This document shows, in pieces, positions 26,630-32,388 of a stretch of DNA of 32,388 bases. Origin of the DNA: an uncultured Bacteroidales bacterium (GTDB lineage Bacteria; Bacteroidota; Bacteroidia; Bacteroidales; Paludibacteraceae). The position numbers and the translations under genes were made by a program. The notes under the pieces were generated by a model. That model ran no database searches, had not been told where the DNA came from, and saw only the letters and a list, made by a program, of their open reading frames with translations. The stretch's first letter is position 1, and each line of letters begins with the position of its first letter. The stretch covers positions 1-32,388 of the forward strand of contig CAIUTB010000068.1 in NCBI GenBank assembly GCA_903901975.1, in the 5' to 3' direction.

Positions 26630-27439
26630 ATGAAAGATTTCACTCTACATACTTACAGTCAATTATTGCAAGCTTTAAAAAATGCAGACTACACATTCCT
26701 GACATTTGAACAATGCTGTGATGGTAAAGCTAATGGAAAGTATGTTATTTTACGTCATGATGTGGACTTGAAGGCAGGTCATTCTCTGGCAACAGCTCAG
26801 CTAGAGGCTAAACTTGGAATCGTTGCTTCCTATTATTTTAGAGTAGTTCCTCAGAGTAATCAACCGGAAATAATAAAGGCAATTGCTTTGTTAGGCCATG
26901 AAATAGGCTATCATTACGAAGACTTATCGATTTGTAAGGGTAATTTAGAGGAGTCTATAGCACATTTCAGGAAACAATTAGCTCATTTCCGACAGTTCTA
27001 TCCTGTGAGAACAATTTGTATGCATGGAAGCCCTACTTCCAAATGGGATAATCGTGAACTTTGGAAGACTAATAATTACAGAGATTATGGCATAATTGGT
27101 GAACCTTACTTTGATTTTTTGACTGCTAAATCTATAAAAGGAAACTTAACGAAAGTGCCTGTTTATCTTACTGATACCGGTAGAATGTGGGATGGTGATA
27201 AATACAATATCCGTGATAAAGTCACAGCCCCAATACCCAATACGAAAGCTTACGAGAAGCCCGAAATTCACTCCACATTTGATTTTATTGAGTGGCTGGG
27301 TAAAGGAAATACTTCGAATACTTTAATGATCACCACTCACCCGCAACGCTGGACAGACAGCCCGATGGAATGGATTACAGAATTCATTGCCCAACATCTT
27401 AAAAACCTTGTCAAACGCCTTATTACACTTGGTTCTTAG
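26630..27439 (+). CDS. Polysaccharide deacetylase-like protein (NodB fold)
   Basis: A 269-residue protein without a signal peptide. VILRHDVDLKAGHSL at 39-53 carries the RHDVD motif typical of this group, GHEIGYHYED at 89-98 gives the histidine segment, ICMHGSP (about 128-134) and LMITTHPQRW (about 232-241) complete the barrel motifs. The expected reaction is removal of an N- or O-acyl group from a sugar; a cytoplasmic location suggests a precursor as substrate. It is the last gene of the same-strand cluster; no strong terminator follows. A short ACTCAAAACTCAAAACT repeat precedes its start. Confidence 0.83.
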   Translation: MKDFTLHTYSQLLQALKNADYTFLTFEQCCDGKANGKYVILRHDVDLKAGHSLATAQLEAKLGIVASYYFRVVPQSNQPEIIKAIALLGHEIGYHYEDLSICKGNLEESIAHFRKQLAHFRQFYPVRTICMHGSPTSKWDNRELWKTNNYRDYGIIGEPYFDFLTAKSIKGNLTKVPVYLTDTGRMWDGDKYNIRDKVTAPIPNTKAYEKPEIHSTFDFIEWLGKGNTSNTLMITTHPQRWTDSPMEWITEFIAQHLKNLVKRLITLGS

Positions 27440-27861
27440 AAGTTGAAAAGATTAATAAATGTATATAAAGTGTTGGTTTAGTATAAAAAAACACAATGAA
27501 TTGAATCGTCTTAGGCAGTTTTCAAAAATTAAATTCAAAGCTTAATTTTTAATGTGGCAATAACTTTTGGCAATAAATGCCTAAAAATCCTAAGATAGGT
27601 AGTATAAAATACTACATAAAAATAGTTTAGAGAAAATATTAAATGCCCACATGTTGTAAATAGTTTATTTCCAAGCTTTTAATTTGGTTATTTTTGATTA
27701 TATATTATAGGTCCGAAATGAATAAATTGTCAGTTTGGTATGCAGTTGATTCACTGTAGTAAAAACTCTTGTTCCGACCCACAATATACCACAAAATGCT
27801 CAATATCAATAGATTACGATAATTAATTACATTTGTGCAGATAAAAATATATCTGTGCAAT
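27440..27861. other. Intergenic region at the end of the polysaccharide cluster
   Basis: AT-rich non-coding stretch of about 420 bp. It holds a small hairpin GTAGTAT-aaa-ATACTAC (27599-27615), a direct repeat TGGCAATAA (27555-27563 and 27568-27576), and the promoter box at 27828. I see no ORF with protein-like character. Confidence 0.6.
27828..27835 (+). promoter_or_regulatory. Bacteroidota-type -7 box (TACATTTG)
   Basis: TACATTTG matches the TAnnTTTG consensus and lies 26 bp before the ATG at 27862. A GTG start at 27835 would overlap this box, so the ATG at 27862 is the better start. No good TTTG -33 element is present at 19-bp spacing, so strength is uncertain. Confidence 0.5.
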
Positions 27862-28662
27862 ATGAATCACCACGAGAATACTTTACTCATATGGGTATTA
27901 ACAATAGCCGGAATCCTTTTGGCTGTGTTGTATTCTCCTCTTGGCAGTCCTGATTTATATCATCCCCGAAAATACTATACAGAAAATCAGTGTGTCAATT
28001 TTAACGTAGCTTCTATTAGTCATGGTTCAAAAGATGTCAGTTCGATAAATTCAAAAGTCAGTTCCATAAACTCAAAAGTCAGTTCCATTAATGCTAATGT
28101 CGGTTCACTCAGCACTGTAAAAAATTCGCCCAAAGGAAAAGGGAGTAATTCTAATCAGGATGCTGAAATAAATGTACCTGAAGCCTCTAAGAATAAGAAA
28201 CATTATCAAAGTTCCGGTTCAACGGATTCAAAAACTCAGAATGGGAGGGGAGTTTCAATCAAATTTATTAAACCAATAAGTTCAATTGCCAATTCAGGAA
28301 CTTCAAATTCCAACACTACGAATTATGCAGGTAATAATGTGGCCAGTAATGGAGGTTCAGGTGAAACAGCCTCAGGAAGTTCTAACAGAAGTTCACATAA
28401 TTCAGCCAATTCACAAAACACGGGAGTAACATCTGTAAGTGTAAATTTGTCGGCAATGGATTCAACATCGCTTTTGGCCAGTAATTATTCGGCTCAAAAA
28501 ACAACTGAATTTGTTGATCCGGGTACCGGAGACCCTCTTGGTGATCCTGTCCCAGTTCCTGAAGGTTGGGGATACCTCGCTTTTTTAGCTCTAATTTATA
28601 GCCTTTATATTGTGCTAAAAAAGAGAATGGCTGGAATATTAAAGTTGAAAATACAAAATTAG
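27862..28662 (+). CDS. Ser/Asn-rich surface protein with C-terminal PVPEGWG-TM-KKR tail
   Basis: A 266-residue protein using the ATG after the -7 box. Residues 6-24 form a hydrophobic N-terminal segment (signal anchor). The long middle is low-complexity and rich in S, N, G and T. It includes a heptad-like run at 59-86 with V-SSINSK units encoded by 21-bp DNA repeats (28036-28119). The C-terminus has PVPEGWG (231-237), a hydrophobic stretch (about 238-252) and KKR (253-255), an arrangement like PEP-CTERM-type sorting tails. No exosortase is in the window. A role as an envelope linker or sorted surface protein is inference; no known family was recognised. Confidence 0.72.
   Translation: MNHHENTLLIWVLTIAGILLAVLYSPLGSPDLYHPRKYYTENQCVNFNVASISHGSKDVSSINSKVSSINSKVSSINANVGSLSTVKNSPKGKGSNSNQDAEINVPEASKNKKHYQSSGSTDSKTQNGRGVSIKFIKPISSIANSGTSNSNTTNYAGNNVASNGGSGETASGSSNRSSHNSANSQNTGVTSVSVNLSAMDSTSLLASNYSAQKTTEFVDPGTGDPLGDPVPVPEGWGYLAFLALIYSLYIVLKKRMAGILKLKIQN
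28036..28119 (+). repeat. Four 21-bp tandem repeats inside the Ser/Asn-rich gene
   Basis: Units start at 28036, 28057, 28078 and 28099. The first two are nearly identical and the last two progressively diverged. They encode VSSINSK, VSSINSK, VSSINAN and VGSLSTV, so the repeat keeps the frame and copy number could vary by slippage. Confidence 0.85.
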
Positions 28663-28732
28663 CTTATTCTATCTCTATCCTAAATTCATTTCCTACTATA
28701 GTCAGGGTTCATTTAAAGTCAAGAAAATTTTG

Positions 28733-28790
28733 AAAAAAAAACATAGCAAAACTTTGTAATATCCCTATTCGGGAACAAAGTCTTGCTATG
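28733..28790 (-). terminator. Intrinsic terminator for leftward transcription
   Basis: catagcaaaactttgt (28742-28757) and acaaagtcttgctatg (28775-28790) pair over 16 bp with one G-T wobble, and an inner TCCC/GGGA pair tightens the loop. Read on the minus strand the stem is followed at once by nine T residues (the A-run at 28733-28741). It would stop transcripts from the repressor gene, about 310 bp downstream of its stop codon. Confidence 0.7.
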
Positions 28791-29017
28791 CAAAAGTCTT
28801 CTGATTTTTCAAGATATAGTTACTGACATAGTAAGTTGTGAACTACTTCAACTTGGAAGTTCCTGAAAAATAGTATTTTAATTAAATCTGGTGCGCAGAA
28901 TGGGATTTTCCCATACACGTTAATTTTATTTTTATTCAGCTGTATTTCAATTGGTTACAAATTTAACAAGTAGCGTAAAGTGCTGATAATTTCATTATTT
29001 ATGCACTGGATTATGCA

Positions 29018-29055
29018 CTCAAAAATGCCGTAATATCAACATTTTGAGTTTTTTT
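29018..29055 (+). terminator. Terminator-like hairpin for rightward transcription
   Basis: CTCAAAAATG (29018-29027) pairs with CATTTTGAG (29040-29048) with one bulge, followed by seven T residues (29049-29055). It is AT-rich and so only moderately stable. It could end read-through from the Ser/Asn-rich gene before it reaches the convergent repressor gene. Confidence 0.45.
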
Positions 29056-29100
29056 GAGTTAACCCGATGCTTATTTTTTGTCTTATTTTTTTTCTAGAAA

Positions 29101-29754
29101 TTATAATCTGGTATTCCGATCTACAATTTTTATAACATTATAAATCTCTACAACATCATTCAGATTTAAAGTAAAATCGGTAAAATTTTCATTTAGTGGA
29201 TGACATAATATATCTGCATTCTCTACATTATGATCTGTAATTTGTTTCAAAGTTATGCCATCTGATTTATGAATAATTACAAAATACCAATCTTTAATAT
29301 GCAGCTTGTGTTGCCAAAGTGGTTTCACCACTTCCCTACACAATAGTTTATCTTTATCACAAATAGCATTTCGAGTTCCATCGTCCATGCTATCTCCATT
29401 CACTTCAAAAATTCGATAGTTCCCTTTGAATTTTTTATCAACAATAACCGGTATTGTTGGTAAAGACTCAATATATTCTATATCGCCATATCCTGACGGA
29501 TAACCACCCTGAGCAAATATTGGAACAAAAGGTACTTGAACAAATTCAATATTTTGAAGAGTCTTTATTTCAGTAAACATTCCATTAAAGTACTGCTGGA
29601 GCAAAATTGCATTTGCTTCAGTAGGCCTTGACAAACCACGTGTATATCTCCCGATTGCACTTTCTGAAATTTTAGTCGCCTTAGCAATTTTATAATTAGA
29701 ATCTTTAGTATCTGCTAAAAGTTGAAGGACTCTATCAACTATGTTTTCACTCAT
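29101..29754 (-). CDS. S24-peptidase, phage-type CI-like repressor
   Basis: I choose the ATG at 29754 (217 residues) over an in-frame TTG six codons earlier. Residues about 18-50 form a helix-turn-helix (NYKIAKATKISESAIGRYTRG). After a linker, the S24/LexA-like domain shows VNGDSMDDG with the nucleophile serine at about 122 and TLKQI with the general-base lysine at about 170. At the usual Ala-Gly self-cleavage position the linker reads FAQGGY, so Gly-Gly replaces Ala-Gly. Such proteins repress early phage or element genes and are inactivated when RecA is activated by DNA damage. It is divergent from the small-gene operon, with two palindromic operators between them. Confidence 0.9.
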   Translation of the reverse strand: MSENIVDRVLQLLADTKDSNYKIAKATKISESAIGRYTRGLSRPTEANAILLQQYFNGMFTEIKTLQNIEFVQVPFVPIFAQGGYPSGYGDIEYIESLPTIPVIVDKKFKGNYRIFEVNGDSMDDGTRNAICDKDKLLCREVVKPLWQHKLHIKDWYFVIIHKSDGITLKQITDHNVENADILCHPLNENFTDFTLNLNDVVEIYNVIKIVDRNTRL

Positions 29755-29803
29755 GCTGCTGTTTGTTAGCAATTTAATTATTTCACACAGTTATACTCAT
29801 TCT

Positions 29804-29827
29804 AAATACTGATATATTACAGTATTT
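29804..29827. promoter_or_regulatory. Operator 1: AAATACTG-N8-CAGTATTT
   Basis: A perfect 8+8 bp palindrome with an 8-bp spacer, centred at 29815.5. Its core reads ATACT-N10-AGTAT, the same as operator 2. It lies about 50 bp upstream of the repressor start on the minus strand, where it could control the repressor's own promoter. A further half-site ATACT is at 29793-29797. Confidence 0.75.
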
Positions 29828-29830
29828 CTA

Positions 29831-29861
29831 TTTCATATACTGCCAAATGTTAGTATATTTG
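29831..29861 (+). promoter_or_regulatory. Rightward early promoter (TTTC-N19-TATATTTG)
   Basis: TATATTTG (29854-29861) is an exact TAnnTTTG -7 box. TTTC at 29831-29834, one change from the TTTG -33 element, lies at the canonical 19-bp distance. The start site would fall near 29868, leaving about 50 nt of leader before the ATG at 29918. Confidence 0.7.
29835..29858. promoter_or_regulatory. Operator 2: ATATACT-N10-AGTATAT
   Basis: A perfect 7+7 bp palindrome centred at 29846.5, sharing the ATACT-N10-AGTAT core with operator 1. The centres are exactly 31 bp apart, about three helical turns. It fills the space between the -33 and -7 elements and overlaps the -7 box, so a bound dimer would block rightward transcription. 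Confidence 0.75.
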
Positions 29862-29917
29862 CACTGTGTTACATTACTAACAGCAAAAGTAATACATTTT
29901 ATTGTAAATAGCAGATT

Positions 29918-30190
29918 ATGAATGAAAAAATTGAAAAAAAAATGGAAGCAGAAATTTTAGAAAGAAAAGAAGCACTTGAAAGGGCTAGTAATGTAACCGG
30001 AATAGAGGCAGAAAGCCTGGACATGGAAGTGGGTGAAAGCAGGGAATTTAATTTGAAAGATATTCAGGCTTATCAAAGAATTAAAGTCCGGTTCACCCGA
30101 TTAAAATCAGAAACTGGTCGCTGCTACGTCACAAATATGAACGGTAATGCAATCAAAGTTACACGTAATGAAGATGAGGAAGTGCGATAA
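29918..30190 (+). CDS. Small hypothetical protein, first gene of the early operon (90 aa)
   Basis: No family recognised. Residues 1-25 are highly charged and likely helical (EKIEKKMEAEILERKEALER). A compact C-terminal part follows with VGESREFNLKDIQAYQRIKVRFTR (about 42-65) that looks like a small beta domain, as in other short phage proteins of Bacteroidota. It sits where a Cro-like or antirepressor gene would be, directly after the rightward promoter, but shows no clear helix-turn-helix. Its stop overlaps the next start (TAATG). Confidence 0.75.
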   Translation: MNEKIEKKMEAEILERKEALERASNVTGIEAESLDMEVGESREFNLKDIQAYQRIKVRFTRLKSETGRCYVTNMNGNAIKVTRNEDEEVR

Positions 30191-30381
30191 TGAATAAGAG
30201 AATAACAGAATTAAGATTACTTGAACTTGGAGGTTCATTGGAAGGGATCATGCAAGAGCTGTCGAAAGCGTTCGATGGCCCTGCTCCCAACCCTCGTAAA
30301 CGCCGAAACTTGAAAAATGCAAGAGTGGCAAAGTATTTAAACGTAATAGATTCAAAAATTGCAAAAAAACAAAGATTATGA
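30190..30381 (+). CDS. Small basic hypothetical protein (63 aa)
   Basis: No family recognised. It has a helical start (ITELRLLELGGSLEGIMQEL) and a strongly basic second half (NPRKRRNLKNARVAKYL), which could bind nucleic acid. It overlaps the preceding gene by 1 bp and the following gene by 4 bp (ATGA), so it is translated as part of the operon. Confidence 0.65.
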   Translation: MNKRITELRLLELGGSLEGIMQELSKAFDGPAPNPRKRRNLKNARVAKYLNVIDSKIAKKQRL

Positions 30382-30599
30382 GTTACACAACAAATCACGA
30401 CACAGCTAACAACTGTATGGAACATGATTTTGGTAATGGAAATTCCGTGTTAGTTGACAAAAACCGGAACATGGCATATAAGTACCAAAAGACAGTACTA
30501 ATAGAAAGCATTAGTATAATTGGTATTGGACTGGACAGGTACCTGGCTACACTACTAAAATTGGATCAGAACTTCAATCACACTTTAGCAAGTACGTGA
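30378..30599 (+). CDS. Small hypothetical protein (73 aa)
   Basis: No family recognised. It begins with a polar segment (NHDTANNCMEHDFGNGNSV) and ends with a helix-like stretch (IGLDRYLATLLKL). It has no signal or membrane segment. The ATGA overlap upstream and the directly abutting next start support it as a real operon gene. Confidence 0.6.
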   Translation: MSYTTNHDTANNCMEHDFGNGNSVLVDKNRNMAYKYQKTVLIESISIIGIGLDRYLATLLKLDQNFNHTLAST

Positions 30600-30713
30600 A
30601 TGAATCATTGCATTGAAATTAATTGCCCTGACTGTAAACAAGCTTACTGTGTTAGATGCCATTCTTTCGTTTGCCCCTATTGCGGAACACCAACCCCAAA
30701 AGAAATAGATTGA
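30600..30713 (+). CDS. 37-aa triple-CxxC zinc-ribbon-like microprotein
   Basis: A very short ORF starting directly after the previous stop and ending 1 bp before the next start. It encodes MNHCIEINCPDCKQ followed by AYCVRC and FVCPYCGTPTP. Seven cysteines occur, arranged as CPDC (9-12), CVRC (17-20) and CPYC (25-28), with C4 and H21 nearby. That is enough to bind one or two zinc ions. The spacing in the operon and the motif density argue that it is real. Possible roles are RNA or protein binding in replication control; this is inference. Confidence 0.65.
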   Translation: MNHCIEINCPDCKQAYCVRCHSFVCPYCGTPTPKEID

Positions 30714-30714
30714 T

Positions 30715-31128
30715 ATGGAAAACTTATCAGAATTTAAAATGACTTCATACGAATGGTATGAAGAATATGAATTGAAAATGGGCGAACAGAACCTACGAGA
30801 CTATGTCAATAAAGTTTGGAAAGGACTTTTGGAACTGAAGTTGGGAGAATCACTGGATGTGATTGAAAATGTACAACCTGAACGATATGATTTATTTATC
30901 AAAATAGGTTGCCTTTTCATTCAGGAGAATAATATGAATTACGAATTTAATAATCAATACACAAAAATAAGACACCGCTATGATGCACAAGAAATGGAGA
31001 AAACACTTGCCTTTTTTAGAGAAAAACGTAGGCAGAATGACGCAAGAAGAAATGGCCAGGGAATTGAAAGTGGATTTGACGGAACTGAAACTGTTTCTCC
31101 ACCGTTATCGGATATTTCCGGAGACTGA
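30715..31128 (+). CDS. Hypothetical protein of the early operon (137 aa)
   Basis: No characterised family. The first 100 residues look folded (YEWYEEYELKMGEQNLRDYV, VWKGLLELKLGESLDVIENV, RYDLFIKIGCLFIQENN). The last 40 residues are low in structure and overlap the next gene in another frame. I recall similar proteins of about 100-130 residues in this position in Bacteroidota prophages, paired with the next gene. The role is unknown. Confidence 0.7.
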   Translation: MENLSEFKMTSYEWYEEYELKMGEQNLRDYVNKVWKGLLELKLGESLDVIENVQPERYDLFIKIGCLFIQENNMNYEFNNQYTKIRHRYDAQEMEKTLAFFREKRRQNDARRNGQGIESGFDGTETVSPPLSDISGD

Positions 31129-31360
31129 AGACCGCAATTTGGCACAAGAAATAATAGCACTCAAATTTATTTACCCGGAGTATTTTACTCCAACCCGCAC
31201 ATTTTTTAATGTAACGGGAATCGGTCAACGTCGTTGGTGGCAACTCTATCGCGGTGATAAGAAAATGACTGAATCTGAATACAAAGCCATTACTGAGCAT
31301 TTAGAAATATCACTGCAAGAGGCTTTTGAAATAAGACAATTAATCCTATTTGAAAAATGA
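30980..31360 (+). CDS. Putative double helix-turn-helix regulator (126 aa)
   Basis: Two segments look like DNA-binding helix-turn-helix units: MTQEEMARELKVDLTELKLF (20-39) and GIGQRRWWQLYRGDKKMTES (about 81-100), the second continuing SEYKAITEHLEIS like XRE or P22-type repressor domains. Either ATG at 30980 or 30983 can be the start because protein-like sequence (HLPFLEKNVGR) continues up to it. It overlaps the preceding gene by 149 bp in the +1 frame and the next gene by 4 bp. It may regulate later element genes; this is inferred. Confidence 0.72.
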   Translation: MMHKKWRKHLPFLEKNVGRMTQEEMARELKVDLTELKLFLHRYRIFPETEDRNLAQEIIALKFIYPEYFTPTRTFFNVTGIGQRRWWQLYRGDKKMTESEYKAITEHLEISLQEAFEIRQLILFEK

Positions 31361-32388
31361 AAGAAACAGAAGATTCAAATTCAGACAAATTGGAAGAAAG
31401 CAACATTGAAAAGTCATATCTGCAAACCCGGGTTTATGACAACCTCAAGATAACACCCGAACAAAATTCTGTTCGGGTGATTAGCAAAGACCAATTCGAT
31501 AGTGATACATTTATCACTATGCCCATTTTTTCGAGTGATAAAGATGATAACATTGATATTCTGGTCTATACCATTGAACGTCGCTTGATTTTCTATGATC
31601 ACCCGAAATCCGAGCCGACCAAAAAGAATATCTATAATGACAGGGAACAGACATTCAAAATCACACGAATTAAAAACCCGAAAGAAAATGAACCAAAGTA
31701 CCGGATTCCGAAAGGAGTTGGCACATATCCGTTTTTTCCACCCTCTTTATTAGAGAAATACGATAAATCAACACCAATCAACACCTTGGTAATGACGGAA
31801 GGATATTTCAAAGCTTTCACTGGTGCACTTCACGATTGGGATATTGTTGGACTGTCGAGCATTACGCATTATGCTGACAAAAAAACAAAGCAAATTCACC
31901 CGGATATTGCCAAAATAATTTTGCAATGCAAGGTAAAAAACGTTGTCATGCTTTATGATGGCGACTGTTTGAATATATCTACAACAGCTATTGAAAAGGT
32001 CGAAGATTTAGCCAAACGGCCAAACTCATTTCTAACTTCCATGCTCAAAATTCGTGAGCTGCTGAGTGATTATGATGTGACTATTTATTTTGCTCATGTA
32101 CGAAGTGAGAATATAAAGAACGCACCCAAAGGGCTTGACGATGTTCTGATTGAATGTGCCGGAAAGGAAGATGAAATATTGGAAGACTTAATGCGTTTGG
32201 GAACACCCGGACAATACTTTTACCGACTGAATGTTTCTTCATTTCAAAAGAAATTGCAAGGCTATTTCAATTTGAAAAGTGCGGAACAGTTCTATACTGC
32301 CTGGGAAGAATACATTGGAGAACGTGAATTTGAATACTTCGGCACGTTGTACAAATACAATGCAGCCGAAAAGAAATTATTGAAAACC
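31357..32388 (+). CDS. TOPRIM-domain primase-like protein (DUF3854/primase-helicase type), partial
   Basis: An open frame of 344 codons that runs off the end of the window, so the C-terminus is missing. A TOPRIM-like region has VMTEGYFKAFTGA at 145-157 (glutamate E148) and VVMLYDGDC at 196-204 (aspartates D201 and D203), followed by GLDDVLIEC further on, a pattern common in phage and plasmid primases that are fused to a helicase. After about residue 280 the chain reads FNLKSAEQFYTAWEEYIGER, likely the start of the next domain. It probably starts replication of the element. The ATGA overlap with the previous gene places it in the early operon. Confidence 0.8.
   Translation, partial: MKETEDSNSDKLEESNIEKSYLQTRVYDNLKITPEQNSVRVISKDQFDSDTFITMPIFSSDKDDNIDILVYTIERRLIFYDHPKSEPTKKNIYNDREQTFKITRIKNPKENEPKYRIPKGVGTYPFFPPSLLEKYDKSTPINTLVMTEGYFKAFTGALHDWDIVGLSSITHYADKKTKQIHPDIAKIILQCKVKNVVMLYDGDCLNISTTAIEKVEDLAKRPNSFLTSMLKIRELLSDYDVTIYFAHVRSENIKNAPKGLDDVLIECAGKEDEILEDLMRLGTPGQYFYRLNVSSFQKKLQGYFNLKSAEQFYTAWEEYIGEREFEYFGTLYKYNAAEKKLLKT

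Larger units (their letters stand above)
28663..29100. other. Non-coding junction between chromosome cluster and mobile element
   Basis: The 438 bp between two convergent genes contain no convincing ORF. They hold a terminator-like hairpin for each direction (listed separately), a TTATGCACT direct repeat pair at 28999-29007 and 29011-29019, and a small ATGGG/CCCAT hairpin at 28900-28914. The left end of the element probably lies here, but no attachment site can be proven. Confidence 0.55.

Noticed and set aside
27835-27861. GTG start for the Ser/Asn-rich gene
   Set aside because: It overlaps the last base of an exact TAnnTTTG promoter box, so it would lie upstream of the transcript start.
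28889-28916. tRNA-like 3' end on the minus strand (ends TGCGCACCA)
   Set aside because: The stem before it has a 5-nt loop in place of the 7-nt TTCRANY loop, and no matching acceptor, D or anticodon arms are found upstream. It is kept only as a weak attachment-site idea.
29755-29772. TTG start for the S24 repressor
   Set aside because: The ATG at 29754 is a stronger start codon and lies just before the conserved N-terminal helix.
31632-31820. Antisense frame over the primase-like gene
   Set aside because: The + strand frame from 31357 stays open to the window end and carries TOPRIM motifs; the antisense frame has none.

Overview
The window reads as an AT-rich chromosome segment of a Bacteroidota bacterium, probably an environmental Bacteroidales or Marinilabiliales relative. 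The support is exact TAnnTTTG promoter boxes, an FdtA/FdtB-type sugar block, a repressor whose linker resembles Bacteroidota S24 phage repressors, and short palindromic intergenic repeats (ATTCGTG and CATAGT words) that I associate with such genomes. No 16S or housekeeping marker is present, so the placement is inference.

Region 1 (1-553) is a tandem array of four 118-bp palindromic units plus a degraded fifth. Region 2 (554-27439) is a surface-polysaccharide (O-antigen or capsule type) cluster, entirely on the + strand, with mostly tiny gaps or 4-bp overlaps. It starts with a Wzt-like ABC ATPase carrying a C-terminal glycan-binding domain, whose permease partner is not in the window. Next is a dTDP-3-amino-3,6-dideoxyhexose block: a double FdtA-like ketoisomerase, an acyltransferase and an FdtB-like aminotransferase. 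Then come about a dozen glycosyltransferases of several folds, three more left-handed beta-helix acyltransferases, two NodB-type deacetylase-like proteins, a GT-C-like membrane protein, a double FemAB-like protein, a DUF354 protein, the UDP-GlcNAc 2-epimerase WecB, and one uncharacterised 414-aa protein. No Wzx flippase or initiating transferase is visible. Together this suggests a long hetero-glycan with an N-acylated amino-dideoxyhexose, exported by the ABC pathway.

Region 3 (27440-29100) is a junction. It holds one gene for a Ser/Asn-rich protein with an N-terminal membrane segment and a C-terminal PVPEGWG + hydrophobic + KKR tail, preceded by an exact Bacteroidota -7 box. It is followed by two terminator-like hairpins pointing in opposite directions and some short direct repeats.

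Region 4 (29101 to the end) is the early region of a mobile element, either a prophage or an integrative element. An S24-peptidase repressor faces left and a dense operon of small genes faces right. Between them lie two ATACT-N10-AGTAT palindromes exactly 31 bp apart, one covering the rightward -7 box. The operon includes a 37-aa triple-CxxC protein, a strongly overlapping gene pair and an incomplete TOPRIM primase-like gene running off the window. No integrase is visible.

The most notable points are the lysogeny-type switch, two in-frame insertions of repeat-like DNA in the aminotransferase gene, the asymmetric double FdtA (one half lost the second motif histidine), the double FemAB protein, and the 118-bp palindromic array beside wzt.
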